A stretch of DNA of 64,000 bases, taken from contig NZ_CP087190.1 of NCBI RefSeq assembly GCF_024749165.1, forward strand, positions 4,809,501-4,873,500. The letters run 5' to 3'. This document shows positions 44,430 to 52,700 of this stretch, in pieces. How positions within the stretch are numbered: the stretch's first letter is position 1; every line of letters starts with the position of its first letter. Made by a program: the position numbers and the translations under genes. Source of the stretch: Pseudomonas sp. B21-023 (GTDB taxonomy: Bacteria; Pseudomonadota; Gammaproteobacteria; Pseudomonadales; Pseudomonadaceae). The notes beneath the pieces were generated by a model that saw only the letters and a list, made by a program, of their open reading frames with translations, did not search any database and was not told the DNA's origin.

Positions 44430-44899
44430 CACCCCTCCACCTTGTAGTGCCCGCTCTTGCCACCGGTCTTCTCCAGCAGGCGCACCTGCTCGATGACCAT
44501 GCCTTTGTCCACTGCCTTGCACATGTCGTAGATCGTCAGCGCGGCAACGCTCGCGGCGGTGAGCGCCTCCATTTCGACGCCGGTCTGCCCGGCCAGCTTG
44601 CAGCGGGCGACAATGTGCACCACGTCCTCGCCCTCGGCGGCCAGCTCGACCTTGACGCCGGTGAGCATCAGCGGATGGCACAGCGGGATCAGGTCGCTGG
44701 TCTTCTTAGCCGCCTGGATGCCGGCGATGCGCGCCACGGCGAACACGTCGCCCTTGGGGTGTTGGCCATCGACGATCATGCGCAGGGTGTCCGGCAACAT
44801 GCGCACCCGTGCCTCGGCAATCGCCTCGCGGGCGGTCACGGCCTTTTCAGTGACGTCGACCATGTTGGCGCGCCCCTGGGAATCAAGATGAGTCAGCAC
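44429..44899 (-). CDS. moaC: MoaC, cyclic pyranopterin monophosphate synthase
   Basis: MoaC rearranges the MoaA product to cPMP in molybdenum cofactor synthesis. The 156-residue protein has the conserved KGDVFAVARIAGIQAAKKTSDLIPLCHPL stretch and GVEMEALTAASVAALTIYDMCKA, including the active-site Lys and Asp. The GTG at 44897-44899 has AGGAG seven bases upstream. It is the first gene of moaCDE. moaA and moaB are not in the window. Confidence 0.94.
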   Translation of the reverse strand: MLTHLDSQGRANMVDVTEKAVTAREAIAEARVRMLPDTLRMIVDGQHPKGDVFAVARIAGIQAAKKTSDLIPLCHPLMLTGVKVELAAEGEDVVHIVARCKLAGQTGVEMEALTAASVAALTIYDMCKAVDKGMVIEQVRLLEKTGGKSGHYKVEG

Positions 44900-44980
44900 T
44901 GCTCTGCTCCTGGGAAGGGATGACAGAGTGTAAACCCGCCGGTCAGCTTTGAGCAGAGGGCAGAACAGCGCATCGCAGGA

Positions 44981-45011
44981 CAAGCCCGCCCCAAAAGTGG
45001 GGACGGGCTTG
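44981..45011. terminator. Hairpin between PhoH-like gene and moaC
   Basis: CAAGCCCG-CCCC and GGGG-ACGGGCTTG form a long stem around AAAAGT, with REP-like sequence. It lies just past the stop of the PIN-PhoH gene on the minus strand and may end that transcript. No T run follows. Confidence 0.55.
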
Positions 45012-45022
45012 CTGGCGACAGG

Positions 45023-46417
45023 TTACAGGTGCGACTCGGCGTACTCGGCCAGTACCGAGCGTGGCACGCCCTGCAGGGTGATATGAACGCCGTGGGGGAA
45101 GTCCTTGAAGCGCTCGGTGAGGTAGGTCAGCCCGGAACTGGTGGCCGACAGGTAAGGGGTGTCGATCTGCGCCAGGTTGCCCAGGCAGACCACCTTCGAG
45201 CCGGTCCCGGCACGGGTGATGATGGTCTTGATCTGGTGTGGCGTGAGGTTCTGGCACTCGTCGATGAGGATCAGGCTCTGCTGGAAGCTGCGCCCACGGA
45301 TGTAGTTCAGCGACTTGAACTGCAGCGGCACCCGCTCGAGGATGTACTCGACACTGCCGTGGGTGCTCTCGTCATCCATGTGCAAGGCTTCGAGGTTGTC
45401 GGTGATCGCGCCCAGCCAGGGCTCCATCTTTTCTGCCTCGGTACCCGGCAGGAAGCCGATCTCCTGGTCCAGCCCCTGCACGCTGCGGGTGGCGATGATA
45501 CGCCGGTAGCGCTTGCTGACCATCGTCTGCTCGATGGCCGCGGCCAGCGCCAGGATGGTCTTGCCCGAGCCCGCCGCGCCGGTCAGGTTGACCAGGTGGA
45601 TATCCGGGTCGAGCAAGGCGAACAGCGCCAGGCTCTGGTGGATGTCCCGTGGCTTGAGGCCCCAGGCTTCCTGGTGCAGCAGCGGTTCCTGATGCAGGTC
45701 GAGCAGCAGCAGCTCGTCGTTGCGGATGCCCTTGATCCAGCCGACGAAGCCCTGTTCGTCGATGATGAACTCGTTGACGTGCACGGCGGGCAAGTTGTCC
45801 GTCAACTGCACCCGATGCCAGGTACGGCCACGCTCCTGACGCGTGTCGACCTTGCTCACGCGGTCCCAGAACGACCCTGTGACCGAGTGGTAGCCCTTGG
45901 ACAGCAAGGACACATCGTCGACCAACTGGTCGGTGCTGTAGTCCTCGGCGGCGATCCCGCAGGCACGCGCCTTCAGGCGCATATTGATGTCCTTGGTCAC
46001 CAGCACCACGTCGAGGTCCTTGCGCTTGGCGCGCAGGTCCAGCAGCTGGTTGATGATGATGTTGTCGGCGAGGTTCTCGGGGAGCAGGCGGTTGGGCTCG
46101 TTGCGCGTGCTCATGAGGATGGACAGGAAGCCCTTGGGCCCGCTCTTGCCGCGCTGGATCGGCACGCCCTGCTCGACATCGCTAGGCGAGGCGTCGCCGA
46201 GGGTCTGGTCGATCAGGCGGATGGCCTGGCGACATTCGGCGGCGATGGTCTGTTTACCGGTCTTGAGCTTGTCGAGTTCCTCCAGCACCGTCATCGGTAT
46301 GGCGACGTGGTGCTCCTCGAAGTTGAGCAGGGCGTTGGGGTCGTGAATCAGGACGTTGGTATCGAGCACATACAGGATTGGCTGGTTGGAGGAAGGGGTG
46401 CGTCCTTGGTCATCCAT
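45023..46417 (-). CDS. PIN-PhoH family RNase/ATPase (PhoH2-like)
   Basis: A 464-residue fusion of an N-terminal PIN nuclease domain (YVLDTNVLIHDPNALLNF, acidic residues at Asp19 and in VLVTKDINMRLKA) with a C-terminal PhoH ATPase (Walker A GAAGSGKTILALAAAIE near residue 283, Walker B LILIDECQNLTPHQIKTIITR). PhoH2-type proteins from other bacteria are described as RNA helicase-ribonucleases. The role in Pseudomonas is unknown. The ribosome site is AAGGTGA. Confidence 0.9.
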   Translation of the reverse strand: MDDQGRTPSSNQPILYVLDTNVLIHDPNALLNFEEHHVAIPMTVLEELDKLKTGKQTIAAECRQAIRLIDQTLGDASPSDVEQGVPIQRGKSGPKGFLSILMSTRNEPNRLLPENLADNIIINQLLDLRAKRKDLDVVLVTKDINMRLKARACGIAAEDYSTDQLVDDVSLLSKGYHSVTGSFWDRVSKVDTRQERGRTWHRVQLTDNLPAVHVNEFIIDEQGFVGWIKGIRNDELLLLDLHQEPLLHQEAWGLKPRDIHQSLALFALLDPDIHLVNLTGAAGSGKTILALAAAIEQTMVSKRYRRIIATRSVQGLDQEIGFLPGTEAEKMEPWLGAITDNLEALHMDDESTHGSVEYILERVPLQFKSLNYIRGRSFQQSLILIDECQNLTPHQIKTIITRAGTGSKVVCLGNLAQIDTPYLSATSSGLTYLTERFKDFPHGVHITLQGVPRSVLAEYAESHL

Positions 46418-46709
46418 ACTCGTTCACCTTATGTGAAAGCCACACGGCGCGAACGGCTGCGCCGCAGAGTGACTGCCGTTCTCCCCGTATCCGCGTCGTT
46501 ACGGGCGGGAAGCTCACCTGGCAAGGAAGGCGTGGATGACGCCACCTGTGCTGCAGGGTTCGGCTGTCTGGTTCCTTGATACCGCAAAAACCATGACCGG
46601 AAAAAGTCTTTTTACGCTCAGGTGAAGTTTATTTTTCGGATTGACGAACAGGGCTTGGCGTGGGCCCGGAGCAGGACTACAGTCAGGGATCAGGTGCCGC
46701 GAAATACAC
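46418..46709. other. Intergenic gap with no recognised gene
   Basis: This 292-base stretch separates the end of the PhnE-like permease gene from the PIN-PhoH gene. It should contain the promoter of the PIN-PhoH gene and the end of the transporter transcript. I see no convincing terminator, REP copy or small gene. Short inverted pieces near 46495-46545 are too weak to name. Confidence 0.4.
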
Positions 46710-47477
46710 TCAGGCGCGCACGAAACGTTGGCGCAACACATCGCTCAGGGCGTCCACCAGCAACACCAGCACCAGCATGGCGATGATCACCGTGCTGGCC
46801 TGGGCCTCCTGGAACAGGCTCAGGGTCGCGTAGAGCATCTGCCCCAGCCCGCCCGCCCCCACGAAGCCCAGCACGCTGGCCATGCGGATGTTGTTCTCCC
46901 AGCGATAGAGGCTGTACGCCAGCAGTTGCGGCCACAGATTGGGCAACGTGCCGAAACAGAACGCCACCACTTGGCTGCCACCTTGCAAGCGGATCGCCGC
47001 CGCAGGCTCTGGCGGTGCATTTTCCAGCGCCTCGGCGAACAGCCGCCCCAGCACCCCGGCAGTGTGCAGGGCCAGCGCCAGCGTACCGGCATTCGGCCCC
47101 AGGCCTGCGGCCAGCACGGTCAGCGCGGCCCAGACCAGTTCCGGAATCGCCCGCAGCGCGTTGAGCAGCAGGCGCGACGCGCCCTGCAACGACCAGCCAA
47201 AACGCCCGGCGGCCGGCAACGCCAGCACCATGCCCAACAGCATCGCCAGCAGGGTACCCAACCCGGACATCGCCAGGGTTTCCAGCGCGCCATGACCCAC
47301 GGCGCGCAGATGCTCGAGCGACAGGTCCGGTTGCAGGAAGCGCCCAGCGTACTCGGCCATCTGCCCGAGCCCTCCATCGCCGATCACGGCATGCAGGTCC
47401 AGCTCCAGGTAGGCGAATGAAGCCAACACCGCTACCACGATACCCAGCAGCACCAACAAGTTTATCGCCCGGCTCAT
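46710..47477 (-). CDS. PhnE-like permease 2 of putative selenium-oxyanion ABC transporter
   Basis: A 255-residue inner-membrane permease of the phosphonate (PhnE) type, with about six hydrophobic segments and the motif RAIPELVWA...GLGPNAGTLALALHTAGVLGRLFAEALE, then VLGFVGAGGLGQMLY. It overlaps the preceding permease gene by 4 bases. The transporter carries two separate PhnE-like subunits rather than one homodimerising permease. The cargo is inferred from the divergent selD-mnmH genes. Confidence 0.82.
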   Translation of the reverse strand: MSRAINLLVLLGIVVAVLASFAYLELDLHAVIGDGGLGQMAEYAGRFLQPDLSLEHLRAVGHGALETLAMSGLGTLLAMLLGMVLALPAAGRFGWSLQGASRLLLNALRAIPELVWAALTVLAAGLGPNAGTLALALHTAGVLGRLFAEALENAPPEPAAAIRLQGGSQVVAFCFGTLPNLWPQLLAYSLYRWENNIRMASVLGFVGAGGLGQMLYATLSLFQEAQASTVIIAMLVLVLLVDALSDVLRQRFVRA

Positions 47478-48301
47478 GCAAGCCTCCCGCGCAGCAAGCG
47501 GCTGAGCAGGTCGGCCAACATCACCAGCGCCAGGAACGCCAGCAACATGCTCGCCACCTGGTCACCGGCAAACATGCGCATCGACAGGTCGATCTGCTGC
47601 CCCAGCCCTCCGGCCCCGACGAAACCCATCACCACCGAAGCGCGTACCGCGCACTCCCAACGGTAAACGGTATACGACACGACTTCCGCCGCCGCGTTGG
47701 GCAGGATGCCGTAGCAGAAAGCGGACAGACGACCGCTGCCGGCCTGCAGCAAGGCATGCGCCGGGCGCTGGTCCACCGACTCGAAGATTTCCGCGTAGAC
47801 CTTGCCGAGCATGCCGCTGTAGGTGATGGCGATGGCCAGCACCCCGGCGGTCGGCCCCAGGCCCACGGCGCGGACGAACAGCAGCGCCCAGACGATCTCC
47901 GGTACGCTGCGCAGGAACACCAGCAGGCCACGCACCGGCAGGCGCATACCCCGTGACCAGGAGCCTGGGCGACCGCCTTGGGATGCCGCACGCAGCGACA
48001 GGGCGCGGCTGGCCAGCAGGCTGGCCGGCACCGCCAACAACAGGGCCAGGGCCATGCCGACGGTTGCCACGGCCAAGGTCTGCAAGGTAGCAACCCAAAG
48101 CAGGCCGAGAAACGCCGCATCGTGGGCCGGCGGCCAGAAAGCACCGACGAAACTGGCCATCTGCTGACGGTTCTCCGCCTGCAGCAGCACGCCGGGGTTC
48201 AGCTCGCTCACGTAAAGCCCCGGCCACAGCAGCGCCAGGCACAACAGCGTCAGCAACAAACGGGGCAGCGCTGCGGGGTCGCGGGCGGCGGCGTTCAACA
48301 T
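47474..48301 (-). CDS. PhnE-like permease 1 of putative selenium-oxyanion ABC transporter
   Basis: A 275-residue permease related to the downstream gene. It shows RSVPEIVWALLFVRAVGLGPTAGVLAIAITYSGMLGKVYAEIFESV and MGFVGAGGLGQQI, the PhnE-family coupling region. The start overlaps the ATPase gene by 7 bases. The two permeases share the layout but differ clearly, suggesting an old duplication and a heterodimeric pore. Confidence 0.82.
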   Translation of the reverse strand: MLNAAARDPAALPRLLLTLLCLALLWPGLYVSELNPGVLLQAENRQQMASFVGAFWPPAHDAAFLGLLWVATLQTLAVATVGMALALLLAVPASLLASRALSLRAASQGGRPGSWSRGMRLPVRGLLVFLRSVPEIVWALLFVRAVGLGPTAGVLAIAITYSGMLGKVYAEIFESVDQRPAHALLQAGSGRLSAFCYGILPNAAAEVVSYTVYRWECAVRASVVMGFVGAGGLGQQIDLSMRMFAGDQVASMLLAFLALVMLADLLSRLLRGRLA

Positions 48302-49089
48302 CGCGGAATCTGCACGGTCAGGGTCGCTCCCACGCTGACCGGCGAGGCCAGCTGTTCATTGGCGTAGAGCGCCTCAAGCAGGCTTTCGCTCACCGCCTCA
48401 GCCGGGCAGTCGAAGGCCACCTGCCCTTCGCGGATACCAATGACCCGCGGGAAATGCGCCAGCGCCAGCTCCACCGCATGCAGGCTGGCGACCAGGGTCA
48501 CGCCATGCGCCTGGGCATGCCGATTGAGCAGCGCCAGGCTGTGATCGGCCAGGACCGGGTCCATAGCCGAAACGGGCTCATCGGCCAACAGCACCTCCGG
48601 GCGCTGGTAGAGCACTCGGGCGATGCCGACCCGCTGCAGCTGCCCCCCGGACAACTGCCCGCACTGGACGAACAGCTTGTCCGCCAGCCCCAGGTCAGCC
48701 AGAACCTGACGGGCTCCCGGCACATCGCCCGGATGCACCAGGTTGAGCAGGCCACGCAAGGTGCTCCACTGCCCCAGCCGACCGGCCAGCACTGCCGTCA
48801 CCACTCGCTGGCGCGGCGGCAACGGCGGCGCCTGGTGCACCAGGCCGATGCGCGCGCGCAGGCGCTGGCGCGCGTGCGCCGACAACGCCCACGGCTGCGC
48901 GTCGAGCACATCGAGCAGCCCGGCGCTGGGCCGGGTGGCCGTGGCCATCAGGTGCAGCAGGCTGGACTTGCCGGCCCCGGAGGGCCCGATGATCGCAACC
49001 CGCTCCCCCTTGTCGATACACAGGTCGACGGCATTCAGGGCCTGTACCTTGCCGTGGCGCAGGCTGGCCTCGTGCAGACGAATGCTCAC
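48295..49089 (-). CDS. PhnC-like ATPase of putative selenium-oxyanion ABC transporter
   Basis: A 264-residue ABC ATPase of the PhnC type. Walker A GPSGAGKSSLLHLMAT is near residue 36, the signature LSGGQLQRVGIARVL near residue 147, and Walker B is VLLADEPVSAMDP. A GTG start overlaps the binding-protein stop by 4 bases. It would energise the two permeases encoded downstream. Confidence 0.84.
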   Translation of the reverse strand: MSIRLHEASLRHGKVQALNAVDLCIDKGERVAIIGPSGAGKSSLLHLMATATRPSAGLLDVLDAQPWALSAHARQRLRARIGLVHQAPPLPPRQRVVTAVLAGRLGQWSTLRGLLNLVHPGDVPGARQVLADLGLADKLFVQCGQLSGGQLQRVGIARVLYQRPEVLLADEPVSAMDPVLADHSLALLNRHAQAHGVTLVASLHAVELALAHFPRVIGIREGQVAFDCPAEAVSESLLEALYANEQLASPVSVGATLTVQIPRC

Positions 49090-49940
49090 TTCAGCAGGCC
49101 GGCCTCGCGCGCGGCCTGCTCGGTACCCTGGTAGTTCTCAGGCTTGGTTTCGATGAAGCGGCTGGCGGCCTGCAGGTCTAGGATCACCTTGTCCGCAGGC
49201 TTGGCCGGATCCAGGGCGAGGAAGGCCTGCTTGATCTTCTCTTTCAGCGCCGGGTCCATTTTGCCGCGCACGGTCCAGTTGTAGTCGTAATACGTCGGTG
49301 TGGTGGCGAATACCTTGACCTTGTCGGTATCGACCTTGCCGGCATCGACCAGTTTCTGCCATACGCTGGCGTTGAGTACGCCTGCATCGACCTTACCCGC
49401 CGCCACCCAGGCCACGGTGGCGTCGTGGGCACCGGAATAGGCGACGCGGCTGAAGTAGCTCTCAGGCTTGATGTTGTCTTCCTTGAGCATGAAGTAGCGC
49501 GGCATCAGGCTGCCGGAGGTGGACGAAATCGAGCCGAAGGCGAAAGTCTTGCCCTTCAGGTCGGCCAGGCTCTTCACGTCAGGGTTGGCGGTGATGAACT
49601 TGGAGGTGAACTGGGCATCCTGCTCCCGCTGCACCAATGGCGTGGCGGTCGGGTCCTTCAGGTGCACCTGAACGAAGGTGAAGCCCCCCAGCCAGGCCAG
49701 GTCCAGGCGATCGCTGGCCAGCGACTCGACCACCGCTGGGTAGTCGGCGACCGGCACGAACTGCACCTTCATGCCCAACTGCTGCTCGAGGTATTCACCC
49801 AGCGGCTTGAACTTGCGCAGCAGTTCGGTCGGTGCTTCATCGGGGATGGCGCTGACGCGCAGGACGTCGGCGGCCTGGGCGACCACGGCGCAGCAGGACA
49901 ACGCGAGACCGGCAAACAGTGCCAGGGGGCGTTTGAGCAT
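49086..49940 (-). CDS. PhnD-like periplasmic binding protein, putatively for selenate/selenite
   Basis: A 284-residue binding protein with signal peptide (MLKRPLALFAGLALSCCAVVAQA) and PhnD-family features: VSAIPDEAPTELLRKFKPLGEYLEQQLGMKV, DLAWLGGFTFVQVHL, FAFGSISSTSGSLMPRYFML and YSGAHDATVAWVAAGKVDAGVLN. This clade of the phosphate/phosphonate-binding family is commonly labelled putative selenate transporter because it sits next to selD and mnmH, as it does here. Ligand binding is not shown by the sequence. Confidence 0.82.
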   Translation of the reverse strand: MLKRPLALFAGLALSCCAVVAQAADVLRVSAIPDEAPTELLRKFKPLGEYLEQQLGMKVQFVPVADYPAVVESLASDRLDLAWLGGFTFVQVHLKDPTATPLVQREQDAQFTSKFITANPDVKSLADLKGKTFAFGSISSTSGSLMPRYFMLKEDNIKPESYFSRVAYSGAHDATVAWVAAGKVDAGVLNASVWQKLVDAGKVDTDKVKVFATTPTYYDYNWTVRGKMDPALKEKIKQAFLALDPAKPADKVILDLQAASRFIETKPENYQGTEQAAREAGLLK

Positions 49941-50060
49941 GGGGGGTTCTCCGGTTCTATAGCGGGGCTTGGGTCAGTGTCGCATCGCGGGAAGTATAAG
50001 AGTCGCAGGCACAAAGGCCAGCTTTGCTACAATCGCGCATCACGAAAAGTCGAGGTGCAC

Positions 50061-51095
50061 ATGAGCGAGCCGATTCGTCTGACACAGTACAGCCACGGCG
50101 CTGGTTGCGGCTGCAAGATTTCTCCCAAGGTCCTGGATGTGATCCTCGCCGAGAGCGGTACGCAGGCCCTCGACCCGAACCTCTGGGTCGGCAACGCCTC
50201 GCGCGACGACGCTGCCGTATACGCCCTGGATGACGAGCGCGGCGTGGTCTCGACCACCGACTTCTTCATGCCCATCGTCGACGACCCGTACGACTTCGGT
50301 CGCATCGCCGCCACCAACGCCATCAGCGACATCTACGCCATGGGCGGCGACCCGCTGATGGCCATCGCCATCCTCGGCTGGCCGATCAACCTATTGCCGC
50401 CGGAGGTCGCCCGCGAAGTGATCCGCGGTGGTCGAGCGGTCTGCGCAGAGGCAGGCATCCCCCTGGCCGGTGGCCACTCCATCGACGCCCCGGAACCGAT
50501 CTTCGGCCTGGCCGTGACCGGCGTGGTGAGCAAGCGCCACCTCAAGCGCAATGACACCGCCAGTGTCGGCTGCCGCCTGTACCTGACCAAGCCGCTGGGC
50601 ATCGGCATCCTCACCACCGCCGAGAAGAAGGCCAAGCTGCGCGAACAGGACCAGGGCCTGGCCCGCGACTGGATGTGCACCCTCAACACACCGGGAAGCC
50701 GCTTCGGCAAGCTCGACGGCGTGCAGGCGATGACCGACGTCACCGGCTTCGGCCTGCTCGGCCACCTGGTCGAAGTCGCCGAAGGCAGCGGCCTCACCGC
50801 GCGCCTGCAATTCGCTGCGGTGCCGCGCCTGCCCAGCGTCGAACATTACCTGGCCGAGGGCTGCATCCCAGGCGGCACCTTGCGCAACTTCGACAGCTAC
50901 GGCCACAAGATCGGCGCGCTGAGCGACGAGCAGAAGCACCTGCTGTGCGACCCGCAGACCAGCGGTGGCCTGCTGGTGGCAGTCAGCCCGCAGGGCGAGG
51001 CCGAATTCCTGGCCGTGGCACGGGAGCTCGGGCTCGAATTGGCGCCGATCGGCGAGCTGGTCGAGCGACAGAGCCACGCAGTCGAGGTGATCTGA
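50061..51095 (+). CDS. selD: SelD, selenophosphate synthetase
   Basis: SelD makes selenophosphate from selenide and ATP, the selenium donor for tRNA selenouridine and selenocysteine. The 344-residue protein has the catalytic loop YSHGAGCGCKISP with Cys16 and Lys19 (equal to Cys17 and Lys20 of E. coli). The active residue is cysteine, not selenocysteine. The DIYAMGGDPL and TDVTGFGLLGHL motifs are intact. TACAAT at 50028-50033 is a likely -10 box. It overlaps mnmH by one base and diverges from the transporter genes. Confidence 0.95.
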   Translation: MSEPIRLTQYSHGAGCGCKISPKVLDVILAESGTQALDPNLWVGNASRDDAAVYALDDERGVVSTTDFFMPIVDDPYDFGRIAATNAISDIYAMGGDPLMAIAILGWPINLLPPEVAREVIRGGRAVCAEAGIPLAGGHSIDAPEPIFGLAVTGVVSKRHLKRNDTASVGCRLYLTKPLGIGILTTAEKKAKLREQDQGLARDWMCTLNTPGSRFGKLDGVQAMTDVTGFGLLGHLVEVAEGSGLTARLQFAAVPRLPSVEHYLAEGCIPGGTLRNFDSYGHKIGALSDEQKHLLCDPQTSGGLLVAVSPQGEAEFLAVARELGLELAPIGELVERQSHAVEVI

Positions 51096-52207
51096 TGCGC
51101 CCCGACTGCACCGAGCTGAAACAGCTGTTCCTCGACGACGTGCCGATGATGGACATGCGCGCGCCGATCGAATTCACCAAGGGCGCTTTCCCCGGCGCCG
51201 TCAACCTGCCGCTGATGAACGACCAGGAGCGGCAGAAAGTCGGTACCTGCTACAAGCAGCAGGGTCAGGCCGCCGCCATTGCCTTGGGCCACCAGTTGGT
51301 CAACGGCGCGCTCAAAGAGCAGCGCCTGGAGGCCTGGGCGGCATTCACCCAGGCTCATCCCGACGGCTACCTCTACTGCTTCCGTGGCGGGTTGCGCTCA
51401 CAGATTGTCCAGGGCTGGCTCAAGGAAGCCGGCATCCAGTATCCGAAGGTGGTGGGCGGCTACAAGGCCATGCGCACCTTGCTGCTGGAAACCACCCAGC
51501 AAGCGGTGCAGCACTGCGACTTCGTGCTGCTGGGCGGCCTGACCGGCACCGGCAAGACCGACGTGCTGCTCCAGCTGGACAACGTGCTGGACCTGGAAGG
51601 CCACGCCAACCACCGCGGCTCCAGCTTCGGCAAGCGCGCCACCGCGCAGCCGGCGCAGATCGACTTCGAGAATACGCTGGCCATCGACATCCTGAAGAAA
51701 CGCGAGCGTGGCATCGACCAGTTCGTGCTCGAGGACGAAGGCCGCGTGGTCGGCAGTTGCGCGGTGCCGCTGGAGCTTTACCAGGGCATGCAACGCTATC
51801 CGCTGGTGTGGCTCGAAGACAGCTTCGCGCATCGCGTGGAACGCATCCTGCGCGATTACGTGATCAACCTGTGCGCCGAGTTCATCGCCGTGCACGGTGA
51901 AGAGGCCGGCGGCCCGCTGTTCGCCGAACGCATGCGCCAGAGCATGGCCAACATCTACAAGCGCCTGGGCGGCGAGCGCTTCCAGCGGCTGTCGGCGTTG
52001 CTCGACCAGGCGCTGGAGGAGCAGTTGCGCAGTGGTGACGTGAGCCTGCACCGAGGGTGGATCGAAGGGCTGCTCAAGGAATACTACGATCCGATGTACG
52101 CCTACCAGCGGGCGGCCAAGGCACAGCGGATCGAGTTCGCCGGAGACGGGGTGGAAGTGCGTGAGTACCTGAAGGCCCGGGCACTGCGTGAGCAACGCGG
52201 CGCCTGA
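51095..52207 (+). CDS. mnmH: MnmH (SelU), tRNA 2-selenouridine synthase
   Basis: MnmH replaces the sulfur of 2-thiouridine at tRNA wobble position 34 with selenium, using selenophosphate and geranylated intermediates. The 370-residue protein has an N-terminal rhodanese domain with the catalytic Cys95 in CFRGGLRS and a C-terminal P-loop domain (LLGGLTGTGKTDVLL near residue 142). The ATG at 51095 shares one base with the selD stop, so the two are co-translated. Confidence 0.94.
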   Translation: MRPDCTELKQLFLDDVPMMDMRAPIEFTKGAFPGAVNLPLMNDQERQKVGTCYKQQGQAAAIALGHQLVNGALKEQRLEAWAAFTQAHPDGYLYCFRGGLRSQIVQGWLKEAGIQYPKVVGGYKAMRTLLLETTQQAVQHCDFVLLGGLTGTGKTDVLLQLDNVLDLEGHANHRGSSFGKRATAQPAQIDFENTLAIDILKKRERGIDQFVLEDEGRVVGSCAVPLELYQGMQRYPLVWLEDSFAHRVERILRDYVINLCAEFIAVHGEEAGGPLFAERMRQSMANIYKRLGGERFQRLSALLDQALEEQLRSGDVSLHRGWIEGLLKEYYDPMYAYQRAAKAQRIEFAGDGVEVREYLKARALREQRGA

Positions 52208-52210
52208 CTC

Positions 52211-52248
52211 GCAAGCCCGCTCCTACTCCCCTGTTGGAGCGGGCTTGC
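52211..52248. terminator. Hairpin between mnmH and the toxin candidate
   Basis: GCAAGCCCGCTCC (52211-52223) pairs perfectly with GGAGCGGGCTTGC (52236-52248). The sequence is REP-like and lies between convergent genes. It probably stops both transcripts, although no T run is present. Confidence 0.6.
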
Positions 52249-52280
52249 CCGCCCAACCACAGGGGTCACTGTACTCCGCG

Positions 52281-52697
52281 TCAATGCTTGTACAACTTGA
52301 ACTCACGATCTATCCAGATCACATGAAAAATCCGCCCACTGCGGTACCCCACCATCACCACCAGGTCGAAAGCCCTGAACGCCAGCAGCCGAACATCTTC
52401 AGTGAGGAATGAAGGCAATACAGCCCTGATACTGCCGCGCGAAATCGTCTCCGTACCATAGCCATGGCGATCGAGCTGGCGGATCTCTCGCCACGTGCGC
52501 TGACTGATCTGACGCAAGCGCTCGAGCATCCTGGCGCGCTCTGCCTGCTGGCAGTCCTGAATGCACCAACCTGATTGCAGATACTCCAGTGAGAACACCG
52601 GGGGGCGCAGGTCCGACTCGTCAGACTCGCCAGCCATGTGGCGTGCCCTTACCTGATTTCCCTGGGCATCTCGCTCCTTGAGCCGCTTACGTACCAT
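52281..52697 (-). CDS. Conserved small protein, candidate toxin of a Panacea TA pair
   Basis: A 138-residue protein I cannot assign to a named family. The N-terminal 30 residues are polar and probably disordered. A helical part (QQAERARMLERLRQISQRTWREIRQLDRHGYG) follows, then beta-rich sequence ending FHVIWIDREFKLYKH. It starts three bases after the Panacea-domain gene, so the two form an operon in antitoxin-then-toxin order. Panacea antitoxins are known to pair with many unrelated toxins, which makes this the natural toxin candidate. No catalytic motif is evident and toxicity is inference. Confidence 0.6.
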   Translation of the reverse strand: MVRKRLKERDAQGNQVRARHMAGESDESDLRPPVFSLEYLQSGWCIQDCQQAERARMLERLRQISQRTWREIRQLDRHGYGTETISRGSIRAVLPSFLTEDVRLLAFRAFDLVVMVGYRSGRIFHVIWIDREFKLYKH

Positions 52698-52700
52698 CGC

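Noticed and set aside
46710..49940. Reading the PhnCDE-like genes simply as a phosphonate importer.
   Set aside because: No phosphonate-degradation genes are near, while selD and mnmH diverge from the operon. The phosphonate label cannot be excluded but is less supported by context.
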